In this document: positions 1 to 11,646 of the stretch, in pieces | Layout: each line of letters opens with the position of its first letter | How positions within the stretch are numbered: the first letter of the stretch is position 1 | Assembly (NCBI GenBank): GCA_900073065.1 | Contig: FJOG01000014.1 | Coordinates: 732,803-796,802 of the forward strand | DNA from: Phialocephala subalpina | Taxonomy: Eukaryota; Ascomycota; Leotiomycetes; Helotiales; Mollisiaceae | Direction: 5' to 3' | Length of the DNA: 64,000 bases | Notes under the pieces: model-generated | The model's database searches: none | Seen by the model: only the letters and a program-made list of their open reading frames with translations | Told to the model about the DNA's origin: nothing | Position numbers and translations under genes: made by a program

Positions 1-143
1 CGGTATACTGCCACTCAGGTTTGACCAGTACAGGCCATGTCCCAGAGAATAGCCCAAAATCGACCTTGTGAATCGGCATAGTGTTGGTGTTGATTTGTAC
101 AATAGCAGAGCAATCGGTGCTCATACATTATATTTACATATTC

Positions 144-2000
144 TTACAAATATTTTTTCGGTGACATTGAGCCTAACATCCAATCATGGCGCCTGATGCC
201 CACATCTGGACTGTCAAGTATCTTCTGCAGAGATTCCATCACGTATTCCAAGTCCTCTTCGCTTGGTTCCCATTTCGATCTGATTTCCTCCCAGACGGCA
301 AGAGTTCTAGACTTTCCCGAGCACTTCGCAAAAGCCCTAAGTACCCATGCCCCTATCCACCTATTTATGCACAAGTCCTCGGAATTGGCATCCAAACCCT
401 CTAACAATGATTTATACACATTATCCAGCCTGTTTTCGGTCCAGTGAGTGTAACGAATGCCGCCATGAGCGACGAATCCTTTGAGGACGGCTACAAAAAT
501 GGCGCCGTGAAGATGAAGTTCGAAATACTTCATTTCATCCAACAATCTCGCCGTTCTCTCGAGGTCTCCAGCATTGACAGCGAAATAATGGATCAAAATC
601 CGATAGGTCTGCAGATCAGGGGCAATGATGGATTTCGCTTGATATTCTGCTCTCTTGTCTTTGTTGAATTTTGCAATTTTACCCCATGCCTTCAGTGTAT
701 TGTTGATCTCTCGACGGGCCTTGTAGTCGCGAGGCGGAAGTTGTGATTCGGATCGCTCCAGGTGAGCTTTTTTCATGCGCTCATAGACATTTTCTGCGGC
801 TTGCGGTTCGTTTGACTTGATCAAAGCCGAAATCATGGCATTCAAAACAACCGTGTCGACGATCTCTCCTGCTTCAATGAGTTCCTTGTAGGCTGCGCGA
901 GCACCATCTCCACTCCTTTTTTGCCCATAGTAGAAAATCTTGCTCGTGTGGTGATACCGGTTCCATTCGAGGCCTCTCCTTTCCATCTCTTTATATATCA
1001 TTTCTGCAAGAGTGAACTTGCCAGCCTTACACGAAACATCAAACAGAACGTTGAAGGTAGCGTTATCTCCCTTGACTCCTGCTACGTGCTCCATCTCTCG
1101 CCACATAGTAAGTGCTGCTTCCACCTCTACTTCTGTAGACCTAGCAACGTATCGGGAGACGAAAGAAAGTGCGCTGGTCCATTCAGAAACACTCAGAGGA
1201 ATAGCTGCTTGCTTCATATCATCTAAGACAGACATATATCTGAGCATCGAGACTTCGTCCTTGCGCTCAACAACTGCGAGATGGTGGAGCATTTTATGCC
1301 GAATTTTGGCACAAAGGTAGGGAGCCCGCGGTTCTGGAAGAGCTTGGTATAGCTCAAAGATGTGTTTGGGAGTGTTAGACCATTTTTTCAATCCTGCCTC
1401 GAGATCGTCCAGCTTCTTCTTGGTCTCTTCGTCGGCAGGCCAAGCGTAATTGGGAGGTGGCCACTCGTCTTCCAGCTTCTCAGACACCGTGAGATGTGGC
1501 CCATCACTTGGCTGGTATAATTTTGGAAGCTCCAATAGAGGGAGCTGGTCCGTATATGAGTCTCCCGTGTACTGATCCACCAATTCCAAAAGTTCTTCTC
1601 GGGTTCGATTGGGCTCTGGTTCAACATCGTCTGGAAGCTCCTGTTGAGCATCGCTGATGTACTTTCGACGCTGAAACGTAGTATTGACTGTCTGGGGGTT
1701 CTTTATTTGTACTGAAGGCCTTCGAGAAGAGAAAAAAGGTCGAGGTTGCGTGCATGTCGAGCGGTGTTTTGGACAATGGCCCGCATTCGTGATGGCATTG
1801 AGGAACCACGCTTCGATTTCTGTAGCAGACGACGGTATTGATCGGAAGGATTGACGGCGACCTATTCTTTTGAGTCGGGGACTGCTTGCTCGGAAGCAAT
1901 CGATGGGATAGAGGAAAGGTAGGAACTGTCTCGACGCTACCTTCGACAGCTGCAGGAAAGATCCGCTCGTCGGAGGGTATGAGCTGCAAAGGAAGGACAT
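144..2000 (-). CDS. Mitochondrial pentatricopeptide-repeat (PPR) protein
   Basis: Single open frame of 618 codons. The first ~110 residues are rich in Arg/Ser with few acids, as in a mitochondrial targeting sequence. From about residue 260 onward helical-pair units recur with the PPR pattern, for example TFNVLFDVSCKAGKFTLAEM, VVLNAMISALIKSNEPQAAE and TYRILIHYFAVNAGDLERTA. PPR proteins bind organellar RNA and act in processing, stability or translation; the RNA target cannot be read from the sequence. The gene lies head-to-head with mS23 (292 bp between start codons), which suits a shared mitochondrial role. The start is uncertain: another minus-strand frame at 1621-2175 also opens with a presequence-like stretch (MLAGNISRSLGWSVRVKRYL), so an extra 5' exon joined by a small intron is possible. 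Confidence 0.8.
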   Translation of the reverse strand: MSFLCSSYPPTSGSFLQLSKVASRQFLPFLYPIDCFRASSPRLKRIGRRQSFRSIPSSATEIEAWFLNAITNAGHCPKHRSTCTQPRPFFSSRRPSVQIKNPQTVNTTFQRRKYISDAQQELPDDVEPEPNRTREELLELVDQYTGDSYTDQLPLLELPKLYQPSDGPHLTVSEKLEDEWPPPNYAWPADEETKKKLDDLEAGLKKWSNTPKHIFELYQALPEPRAPYLCAKIRHKMLHHLAVVERKDEVSMLRYMSVLDDMKQAAIPLSVSEWTSALSFVSRYVARSTEVEVEAALTMWREMEHVAGVKGDNATFNVLFDVSCKAGKFTLAEMIYKEMERRGLEWNRYHHTSKIFYYGQKRSGDGARAAYKELIEAGEIVDTVVLNAMISALIKSNEPQAAENVYERMKKAHLERSESQLPPRDYKARREINNTLKAWGKIAKFNKDKRAEYQAKSIIAPDLQTYRILIHYFAVNAGDLERTARLLDEMKYFELHLHGAIFVAVLKGFVAHGGIRYTHWTENRLDNVYKSLLEGLDANSEDLCINRWIGAWVLRAFAKCSGKSRTLAVWEEIRSKWEPSEEDLEYVMESLQKILDSPDVGIRRHDWMLGSMSPKKYL

Positions 2001-2292
2001 GAGCAGCCGGACATGTTGATTCCTTTGTCACCGTCCTTGCAGAAGTGGAATCATGGCGTGGAGGTGCAAGGACAGTATTCAAGAAGATTTGGGAGCTTTT
2101 GAAATGCTCGCGTTCAAGATATCTTTTTACGCGCACGGACCACCCGAGGCTCCTCGAAATATTTCCAGCCAACACCTCAGGTCAACCCACGACACCACTC
2201 TCTCGATTGTGTCCTGGTAAGTGCTGAACCCATAATCTACTGTACATTAGACTAACAATGGTCTCTCAGATATCCGTCTGCCGGCTCTCAAG

Positions 2293-3067
2293 ATGAGGGG
2301 ACTCAATTTAAAACCCTCACGGGTCTACCAAACAGCATCTCTCCTCCTAGAATCCAAAAGCATATCCCAACCACCACCATGGTACAAAACCATTGGCTCC
2401 ATTCCTCCCGGAGAGATTATGACACGAACTCAACCCATTCAGCATCGAGAAACGAACCGCAGGTCACGAATCAGGAAGCCTAGCAAGATGTTCAAACCAC
2501 AATTGATCGAGTACGAAGAAGACCGATTACGAAACAAATTTTACGCTGATCACCCATGGGAGTTGGCAAGGCCACGGATTGTCCTTGAAAACGACGGTAG
2601 AGATGGACAGAGGGACGATTGGAGTAAAATAAGACAGCCATGCAGGTCGTTGAATGGAGAGAGGTAGGTTTTATCACTTCATGCAAATGGCACTATCTAA
2701 TGTTTTGCTCAGTGTTGTGCAACGACAACTTTGGCTCTTGAATAATGTCCCAGACATGAATCAGAACCAAGCCTACGACATAGCCCGGAAAGAATTCTAC
2801 GCGCTTCGTCACGAGGAGGAGGTCGAAAGAAGAGTCCAAAAAGAAGAGGCGTTGTGGAACGGAGCATACTTTGGAAAGGGAGTACTGGAGATTGGAATGG
2901 AGCTTGAAGACAAGACATACGAATCTTGGAAGGACTGGGCTATCAAGGAAGTTGAGGCTATTGATAGGCAGAAGGACGCTGCATATACAGGAATCGGAAC
3001 TGGAGAGGATGAACCCGAGGCAGACCCAAGCATGGAGACGGAGGGGGTTCTAGAACCGGTATTATGA
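2293..3067 (+). CDS. RSM25: Mitochondrial small ribosomal subunit protein mS23 (Rsm25)
   Basis: Two exons, 2293-2663 and 2713-3067, joined across a 49-nt intron with a CTAAT branch site (phase 2), giving 241 residues. The N-terminus [20 protein letters not shown] and the block [18 protein letters not shown] are typical of fungal 37S ribosomal protein S25/mS23. The acidic C-terminal tail ([17 protein letters not shown]) is also usual. Role: structural component of the mitoribosome small subunit, imported into the matrix. It is divergent from the upstream PPR gene, so both may share regulatory sequence at 2001-2292. Family assignment is by recognised sequence blocks, not a search. Confidence 0.85.
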
Positions 3068-3424
3068 GTGTAGGAGAGGACGGCTTAGCCGGCATGTACC
3101 ATATATTGTAAATATACCATTCAGACAAAAATCACCTCTGCTCTGGTCAATTCCTAAAAGACCAAGCTTCTTGAAATATCCCTCTCTGCAATGGACAATT
3201 TGGACGTCAGATAGTGTCAGCATTGTCAAGTTAGTTCTGAGGACATTTGGTGGATTGGCACGGACAAGGTTCTGAAAACCTCTACCTAGTATCGACATTT
3301 CAGCCAACAGATAATCCCAAGCCTGCAAAGCCATTTTGGGACATTCAAGGGGCATTTTGGACGAGACTCTGATCATCAGTGAAGGCGTGAACAATAGAAA
3401 AGCTGACAACTCATCTCGATTCCT

Positions 3425-4261
3425 CTAACCCACAAGAAATCCCTCCCAATCTACCCTTTTCCTAGTGCCATTCCCATTCAACCTCCTCGCCAACCCCTCC
3501 CACTGCACCAAAAACCGATCACAAACCCCCCACCCCAGCAATATCCTCCCACTCAGACTCAAGCTCCTAACCCTCGCCCAACTCTCTACATAAACAATCT
3601 TTAACTTCTCTAGTGGCGCCACTCCAAAAAACTGCAATACCTTCGCTGATAAGATGACAATCACCGCTGTAGCTGGTCCGTTTGTGACGATCACATCTGG
3701 ATACTGCCCTTTTGCAACTTTTGAACTCCTCGAACTCCCATACAACGCATAGAAACAGTTCAACAAACACCAGAGAGAAGATAAAGGAGTAGTGAAGAGA
3801 GGCTGATGGATCTTCCTCGCCCTCGGTACTACCCTAACTTCCCAGATCCCCGTCTCAGAATCCACCATCCCCTCTTCACTCACTCGCCCTTTCTCTTTCC
3901 CCTTAGTTTCAGACCGGAATTTCGTCTGGATGGTACGTTCGACTTCTCCGGCTTTATTCTGAGAGAAATTATCCCCCGAAGAAACAATATACGTTCTATG
4001 GAAATAGCGTTTAGGGTCCAGATCTCGGAGGAGAGACATCATCTCTGCGGTGTGGCCGCCGGAGCCGAGGACGATGAGGATGTGTGATGGTCCTGTTTTG
4101 GGCGAGGGTTTTTGTTGGCGGCGGGAGAGGATGTAGGTTGCTCGAAGCTGCCTTGCATTAGAATTCAAAATCTATTTATCTTTGAATGGTTTACTTACGA
4201 AGATGGTTGTTATGATGAGGAACAGCGCACTCGTGATGAGGCGCAAGGCTGGGAGACTCAT
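3425..4261 (-). CDS. ALG14: UDP-GlcNAc transferase subunit ALG14
   Basis: Two exons on the minus strand: 4199-4261 encodes a 21-residue hydrophobic start (MSLPALRLITSALFLIITTI) and 3425-4147 the rest, across a 51-nt intron in phase 0; 261 residues in all. The first exon supplies the N-terminal ER membrane anchor. The motif HILIVLGSGGHTAEMMSLL is the Alg14 glycine-rich signature, followed by YIVSSGDNFSQNKAGEVE and the later PDVIVTNGPATAV block. Alg14 recruits the catalytic Alg13 to the cytosolic ER face, where the pair adds the second GlcNAc to dolichol-PP-GlcNAc. A fungal-type low-complexity linker (TKGKEKGRVSEEG) interrupts the fold. Convergent with mS23. Confidence 0.93.
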
Positions 4262-5236
4262 TTGGAGGAATGAGTGTTGAGAACGACGGTGAGGAAAATG
4301 AGGGTAGAACTCGATGCTTTATGGTTGGACATCAAGGTTTAATTCCATTATACGTGGGGTGAGAGGAAATCGACATGCTTTGAGTATTTACTCAGATTTC
4401 TGAATCTTGAAGGCTCGTGATGAGATGAGACCAGATCTATATCGCGCACGGACTATTTGACGAGCCGATCCTACTCTACCACATCTCGTGGCAAATTCTC
4501 TCAACACCAATGAAAGTCTGGTACCTTGCAGGAACATAGTTGTATTTCAGACTCTACTAGTGAGATGCTGGGATTTGAACCATATGGACAACAGTTCTCC
4601 AAGATACTGCCCCAACTTACACTCAGACACTGGGGATGTGAGCTGAGCAAGTGAGGACTCAGCTGGGTCACGCAAATTTGGCACAGCATGTATTTTTGAT
4701 CTCCTTTCATTCTTCTTCTGCTTCGTCTCATCTTCTGTCACCAACAACTGACAATTCCAACTTTCCTCTCCAACCCGATCGAAGACTGCGCTCTCCCAAA
4801 TGAATCCTAAGAGGATCGAAGGTAACAGCCGCCATACATCCCAGAAAATCTTTCGGGACACCAGACCCAAACTGCTTGCTTTCTGTTTCTTCCTCACCTT
4901 TTTCTCTATATCCTTATAATGTACACATCCTTTTCGCAAGACCAAAGATGCACCATTCTTCCGTTCCTTTAATATCCCAATTCCATCTAGCGAATCCATA
5001 TCTACACCAGTCTCCAAGCACCAGTTTCCACAAAACAATAAGTTGTAAACTTTAACAATAATAAGTAGGTAATTCGAAAAGAAAAATGAAATCTCTTTAG
5101 AGATGTCGAAGGAGCGTAGCTTGCTAAGGAGCGTGGGTATCTGATACATGAAAATTGAAAACTGCGAGGTCGTGATCGTCGTAATTTGTACAAGTGAATT
5201 CAAAAATAGACAAAAATTATGGTTCTCTTGCAGTCA
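4262..5236. other. Intergenic, no convincing gene
   Basis: About 975 bp between divergent ALG14 and the 3' end of the next minus-strand gene. A 218-codon open frame (4547-5203, minus) runs through part of it, but its composition is A/T-rich with no recognisable domain and no flanking splice signals that extend it, so I do not call it a gene. Confidence 0.5.
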
Positions 5237-6953
5237 TTAGGATCGCCCGAGTCCAACGGGGAACTTTTCGGCGAAGAATTTGAAGAGCTTAGCTTTCTTG
5301 CTCGGGCTGCGTTGTAGTTGCGCGGCGACTTGGACCATTGGTCCGACGATATCTTCGTCTCCCAATTGTGGGAATTTGCCGCCGCTTCGGGGATCGTTGA
5401 GTGAGGGTATCTTCGTCATGATGTTGCTGTTGCTATTGTCGCCGAGGGTGTTGTGCTTCAATGTCGCGAATGCATCACTGCCGCTCTCGACGGTATTGGT
5501 GATTGTAATTTCGTTATTCCTCCTCCAGGCCGCGTCTGTGGCTGTCCACTTCTCTTCAGTGAGCTTGTAAGTCTTAGATGTGACTCCGTAATGTTCACCT
5601 GTTCGTACAAGATGTTTGGTGTAGTTGCAGCGTGCTAAATCCCAGTTTGCTCGGAGTTGACGACATGCTTCGAGGTCGTAGCTTTCTGGGAGATAAGGCT
5701 CGGGGTAGATGGTGAAGTTGGCGTGCCCAAGCTTGTTGGCCCATTCGTCGTCGGGATCAGCAATGACAATTGGAGGGATCTCTGAAGATGGGATTAGATG
5801 TCCAGGACGATTGGGGTTGTTGCGATGAAAGGAAGAGATAGATGGTTTCGTGCTTAACGGTGGTGAAGGCATGCCTGGCAGCTGAGGTGTTGTGATCGCA
5901 TCAATTGGAGTGACATTTCCTGAGAATGGATCATTGGGTTCGGCCACGGAAGGTGACTGTAAAGGAGACTGCATAGAGACTGCCTTATTGGCGGAAGCGT
6001 CCATCATGAGTGGCGGTAGGAGTGGTGTAGACGCAAATGGTGCATCGGGTTCGTCGATGCTCCCATTTGCCTTCTCGATATCGATGGACGTGGCTTGGTT
6101 TCCTTCTCGTCCATCGAAGACGCTCTTAGTTGGTGTCGGTGGTAATTGAGGCTCGAAACTCTTCTCGAGAGTCTGTTGCCCAGGGTTGGAGACTGAAGAG
6201 GATCGACTGGACGCTCCTCGCGAAGCTGCGCTCTCTCGTTGCGCGTCCGAAGTGAGAGATGTAGAGCTTGCACCCTTTCTCGTTCGCCATTTCCTCGAGA
6301 AGGATGGGAATCTGGTTCCAAAGCGATTGGCCAGGCCTGTCAAAGGAGACTCGACTGCTCGTCGCTTCTTAGTTCGTGGACTGGAAGAGAATTCTCCGTC
6401 GCTGAAGAACCCATCGGTCAAGTCGTAATCGAATTCTTGTTTCGTGGACAATTGCACAGAGCTCTGCGCTAGGGATGCATCACGATGCAAGCATTCCTTG
6501 CTGTCGCCTAAATTTATGACAAGCATCAGTTATAATGTTTAGAGAGCTTTGATCAACCCCGCAGTGGGAGCTTCGGCACCACTTACACAAACAATCATAA
6601 AGTTCATTGGCGTCCTCGAACATATCAAAATCCTCGTCTCTCTCGTCGTGGGGTTCTTCCTGAACATCGGGTAATGATCGTTTGCCAGTCTTGGAACACA
6701 CGAAAGTCGGTGACGATGGGCTGTCAACTGCGGAATTGTAGTAGGATGATTCTAACGATGAAGCTGAGCTTGGATATCTCAAGTGCCCGCGGGCTGAGAA
6801 GGTCGGTGTGACGGGTGATGGAATTTCAGATGCCGAGGAATTCTGTGTGTAAAAGGAAGAAGAAAAGTCCATTTCTGAGTCTGACATGCTCTCCCTCTTC
6901 CTGCGCTCTTCCACCAATTGGGGCAACAAAAGCGGCTTGAGCTTGGGGGACAT
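5237..6953 (-). CDS. Conserved fungal Ser/Pro-rich protein of unknown function
   Basis: Two exons, 6587-6953 and 5237-6507, joined across a 79-nt intron (phase 1), giving 545 residues. The N-terminal half is low-complexity and probably disordered (Ser, Pro, Thr runs; basic patch RTKKRRAVESP that could be a nuclear localisation signal). The C-terminal ~200 residues look folded: PPIVIADPDDEWANKLGHA leads into YPEPYLPESYDLEACRQLRA and NYTKHLVRTGEHYGVTSKTY, then KKAKLFKFFAEKFPVGLGRS near the end. I recognise this arrangement as a conserved filamentous-fungal protein but not a named family. A nuclear or signalling role would be inference from composition only. The start is the first ATG of the frame. 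Confidence 0.75.
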
Positions 6954-9735
6954 GATTGTTGATTTTCGAGCGAATGTTGTTGTGTTTGTTTACCAGCGCG
7001 GCTTATTCTCGAGCTTATACAGCGATTGACGACGACATGTTGATGAAGTTTGTTTTGCGACGTTTTCAATAATGCGAATGGCTGCTTGTTCACCGAAACA
7101 TACGTGGCCAGGGCCTGTTGGGGACTTGGAAACTCGAGAGGGCTGCTGATATCGATTGACACGTAGGAGAGGATCGAATGGTTCACTGAAGTTCTGGTTC
7201 CGTCAGAATTTTTGGGTGACATGGGGTATGTGGGGGTTCACGTGCATCGGACGAATGATGGAACGTACTGTAAGGTAAGGTACCTAGGCGATGCAGACGA
7301 CAGTTGGCGATACGAAGGGTAGTTGGCGATAGTTGGCGACAGAATGCGACGTTATTGAAATCAATGGCGGCGAGAGAGAACAGTTGCTGTTGACGGAGGT
7401 TGGGGATAGGACGATATGGGAGGGCAGAGATTTTGAGGTCGTGCTTGTGCTGGGTGCTGGGTGCTGGGGCTGGGTTCCTCGCCCAAAGTGACTGCGAAGT
7501 CAAACGGCTACGGGTGAGAGGTCCCCTGGAGCGGAGGGAGCCACAGGGAGTCTAGTGTCTTTCCACCGTTGTGAGCCCTGTAGCCACTAAAAGATCCCGG
7601 CGTTGGCAACGGTCTAATCGCCCTCGAAGATCGATGAGGAATGGTCACGACTCCCACGCAGAGCGCTTCCTCTCTTCGCCAAAACTCACCTTGGAATCCC
7701 AGGCATCATCAAGGATATCCTCGCGACCCGTCTTCCTGATTTCTCCAAAAGCCATCCCATCGTTGGTCTTTTCCTTGGATATGGCGAGATACACGGGATG
7801 AGCTCCCCTGCACGAACCCCCATTCCTTGGAGGAGCGCATCCCCTTGCAGACAGAACGAATTCGAAGCTCCAGAAAGACCCAGGACATCGGGGAACAAGG
7901 TTCAGAACTGCTGCTCAGTGCTCCGACATGGCCCTTGCGCGATCAAAAGTTAGGATCCACATCCGAACAAACTTTATGGCTGAATTGTACTTTCGTACTG
8001 GCGCGGTCTAGCGCCTAAAGCTTCCTTCCTTGCTGCAGCCTATGGAGCACTGAAGTCTGCTGTGCTCTGGGACCTTCAGACCTCCAGGGCCGGGCAGTGG
8101 GCATCGTCGAAAACTGCATTTCTAGACATGGGGTCGTGACCGGCCCAACGAGAGCCTCGGAAAGTCGCGCGAGGAGTGGAGAGCTATCGCAAGACTGGAG
8201 GGATTCTTCCAAAGGACTCCAATCTATGGAGCCAACATGGGAGCACTGTTGTCAGACTCGTGACAAACAGAAGAGCCACCTGGGCACGCGGTGCAAGTTG
8301 ACGGAAGAGAATGCGACGAGTTACGGGCTCATTGACGTCTCCTCGAGCTGCAAAGCTTGATCACTTCTCTGATTGTGAGACAGGCCAACGGGTACCTGCG
8401 CTGTCTGTCCATCCACGCTCACCAATCAACGATTTGTTTCTTCTCATTTCAAGCCAGCCCAAGCACTTCCCGCCCACCTTCTCGTCATCGCGGTCACATC
8501 TCACGATGCGAGATGGCAAATCGTCAGAAGAACCCTACAACCCCTACGGCAAGGGGACGCGAAGACGGGTATGATTTCATCGCACGCTGCTGCAGCCAGA
8601 AAAGGGTGTGCTGAAAAAAGCCTGAATCCTCTTTCGCGCGGTCACCTCGTTGCGGAACCTGCAGGTTTCCTCGCCCGGATGCCTCTGATAGGGCGAATTT
8701 TTGTTGACACCGTTGGCCCGCTTCCACCATGCCAGGGCCAGGAACAAAGTTGGCATGGCTGGTGATGCCTGCAATCGGTTTGTCAACACATCAGATGCTC
8801 CGTACACAGAAAGTCTCCCGAACACTGCCGAAGATGCCCTATGATGTTGCCGATGACTTCTTGTGATCGCACATGCGAAACATCGTCGGGTACAGTGTAT
8901 CGTCAATAACGTCATGTGATGCCCATGACTGTGACTGAGGATCAGCAAGGACAACGACGACGAAGCCTTCATGGCGCGACCTAAGGCCGGGCGGGTGTTT
9001 CTTGCGGAAAGTCTGATTCGGACCTAACAGCCTCAGACAATGAGCTACTCCTTGCCGTAAGGCCGATCGAACGTGATCGGCAGGCCTCGACTCACGCCCC
9101 AGTATTAATCTTTTCTGATCTTCTCCACCCCAGACTTTCTGCACGTAACATGGTATCAGTCTTGACTTTTGACTCTTGCAAGAATCTTTCTGCGTCAATT
9201 GTGGCTCTGCATATCAGATTTTAGCAAATTGAACACAACAGTCAACGTCAATTCGTTGAATTGCGATTACCCCTCATTTAAAGGCTTGTTGTTGAACCGA
9301 TTTCAGGCCAAAAGCAAATATGACCTGGGAGCTTGTAAATGCTGCATTGAGAGCTGCAGTGAGCTTACGATACGGATTGAATACAGCACTTACCAATAGC
9401 CAAGCCTGCAACTTATTCTCCGAGGCTGTTGCCGTCTTCAAACCCTTGGGACCTGCGTGAATGAGTAACTAGATGTGTAAACAACGGTATTGCAGCTTGG
9501 CAGGGCAAACTCCCAACAAATCTCACCTTTACCTGCAGTCTTTTCGTTGGACATAGAAGCTGCCCAGGAAACATCACCAATTAGGAACTGTCTTGAAGTT
9601 CCCGCTTCACAGCCTCCTGTACCTGGCTCTGATGAGGGTGACACAAACATGGATATTATCCGTTTTCTATTCTTGCTTTAGATAAACACATGCAGAGCAC
9701 ATGGACCATGCACGGCATCTCCTCGCTTAGGACCC
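6954..9735. other. 2.8-kb gene-poor stretch with possible gene remnants
   Basis: No frame here can be joined into a recognised protein. The first ~500 bp is probably the promoter and leader of the minus-strand gene ending at 5237. Within 7690-7860 (plus) a coding-like run reads KDILATRLPDFSKSHPIVGL before losing frame, and 8505-8570 contains a short reading KSSEEPYNPYGKGTRRRV followed by GTATGA. These may be decayed exons, but neither matches a family I know. Confidence 0.35.
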
Positions 9736-11646
9736 TTATTCTGTCCAATGTCGAGTCCAAATTTCACGTTCCACTTCACTCCCGATGAACTGCATGAGAG
9801 AATCATATGAGCAAATCTTGATTGAGTAATTGCATGTGAGATCTCACCTCAAAGGCCACTTTCGTGATATCCTGGAACCCTTCACTCAACTGCGGCTGTC
9901 GATATCGAGAGGTGAAACCCCTGAAAGCCAAACTCGGAAGGATCGTACGCTTTTCGGGATTCATCTGTGTCAATCATGAGCACAACTTCACATGCTTCTT
10001 CAAAAAGGTAATCTGGCGCTTCAGATATTGCCAATTTGATGGATGCAGACGAGAAGTACAAGGGGATACATACGATATCATTCAATGCTCGTACAACGTC
10101 ATTGTGTTGGCATATTTCGGTTGCGGCTGTGAATAGTACACATCGAATGGGCACCTTATGCTTTGCAGCGAGCTGCACCCATTTGCTTCGTACATCCGTA
10201 TCCGGATTCGTGTTGTCTAAGAATGATCAGTCATGTTCAGAAGCCTAGCTCTCTTTTGCTCCTTCCACAAAATGTCTCTACGTACCAATGGCGACCGACT
10301 TCCCCTCTTTCAAGTACTCGTCCGCAACTTTGAGGCACTTCTCTCGCTTCCGAGAATTAGCAATGTTCACGGCTGTCTGCAGGCTTCCGGAATGTACCGT
10401 CTTGAGTGTATCCTGATTGACTCGCATGTATCCGAGAGGCACAAGCTGTTTCCAGTAGAATGTAGACTTACCAGCCCCCGGACTCCCACAGAAGAGGACT
10501 AAATCGCAATCATTCTTCTTGGTATAAGTTTGGCGAACTAAAAAGGATTAAAATTGGTATCTCAACAGCTCCAGATTAGAAGCAGGGTCGCACCTTCACT
10601 TGTAGATGCATCCGTCAAGTATTCCGATGGCTCAAATGTTCGCGTGAATGGTCTTGGTGCCTCACTGAGAAAGAATTCTTCTGGAGTGTGAAACTGTATG
10701 CCCACGTTCGCAGCAAAATTACTACGGTTCATCAGCATCTTTGAATTATGGCACAGGATTGGAGCCGTACCGATCTGAGCATGAGAAATCTTTTGCGCTT
10801 CCTTGGCTTGCATGCCGACCAGCAGCATCACCAACGAAGACTGAGTTTTTGAGATCAAGATCAGCAGGATTAATCTCATTGTCTTCAAGAAGCTCTGTCC
10901 ACATGCCAGTCCTTGGCTTCCGATAGATATCCTTTTCGGTAGCTGCGTAGATACTGATTGGTATATCCAGCTGGCTGAACACCGCTGAGACCTTAGTCTT
11001 GAAAGATTCTGCCTTTGATTGATGAGCTTTTGGCATTTTCGTATCCGGCTTTAGAGTGATGCCTCCTTGGTTGCTGATGACGACGATTGTGAAACTGTCA
11101 GTTACGTTAGTACAACCTCCCTCAATGTTGGCTTGGCATACTTGCCCTTCTTCGAGATGCATTTTGCGAACCATGCTTGGTACGGAAGCATGCCACCACT
11201 TCCAGTCCTGAGCATCTGACGCAAACTTCTTGCCGGACGAGGTCTCGATAAGGGTAGAATCCTGGGTGGTATTACTCAGTAAGATCTTTCAATAGACCGC
11301 CAGGCACATTGCTTACGAAATCAAATGCAGCAATCTTGTTTCTTTTGCTTGCGGCAACCATTGAAGTCGACTCGCCTGGCGTGAATTTGCCAACAAGAAG
11401 GGTGCTAGGAACATCGTCGTTTGGTGCTCGTTCATGCCAGACGATCTTCTCAGGCGGCTTCTGAGAAGCTGGTGTGAAGAAGGATGATACTGCATTCTCT
11501 TTTGAATTTCAGTACACGACAAATGAAAGTCATGGCCAGATGCACTCACGCGTGATTGTGGATTTCACTTTGCGCCGGAGAGGCGGTGGTGAGATTGGCG
11601 CATCGTGGTCGATTTTGCGCTTCGTAGGCTTGGAAGAACTCGCCAT
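9736..11646 (-). CDS. PNK1: Polynucleotide 5'-kinase/3'-phosphatase (PNKP/Pnk1)
   Basis: Ten exons (minus): 11550-11646, 11317-11498, 11146-11261, 10771-11094, 10594-10721, 10398-10537, 10286-10346, 10074-10216, 9848-9964, 9736-9789; 453 residues, all phases consistent. The phosphatase half carries the HAD nucleophile motif FDFDSTLIE (Asp92/Asp94), TIVVISNQGGITLKP and SVFVGDAAGRH. The kinase half has the P-loop GSPGAGKST (about 300-308) and VAIDNTNPDTDVRSKW. It restores 5'-phosphate/3'-OH ends during strand-break repair, in the nucleus. There is no N-terminal FHA domain; only ~45 basic residues (TKRKIDHD, LRRKVKST) precede the phosphatase, as in fission yeast Pnk1. Intron 3 appears to use a GC donor. 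Confidence 0.93.

Noticed and set aside
1..123. Minus-strand frame open to the left edge, starting at an ATG at 123 (41 codons)
   Set aside because: It begins only 21 nt after the PPR stop on the same strand, is too short to judge, and has no recognised sequence; could be a real partial gene but unsupported.
3062..3409. 115-codon minus-strand frame between mS23 and ALG14
   Set aside because: It lies in the narrow space between convergent gene ends where untranslated tails are expected; no domain or splice partner.
4565..4585. Reverse-strand GGTTCAAATCCCAGC resembling a tRNA T-arm
   Set aside because: The flanking bases do not pair as a T-stem and no D-arm or anticodon arm lies upstream at the right distance.
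4547..5203. 218-codon minus-strand frame
   Set aside because: Long, but composition is irregular, no domain is seen and no consistent splice structure extends it; most likely chance.
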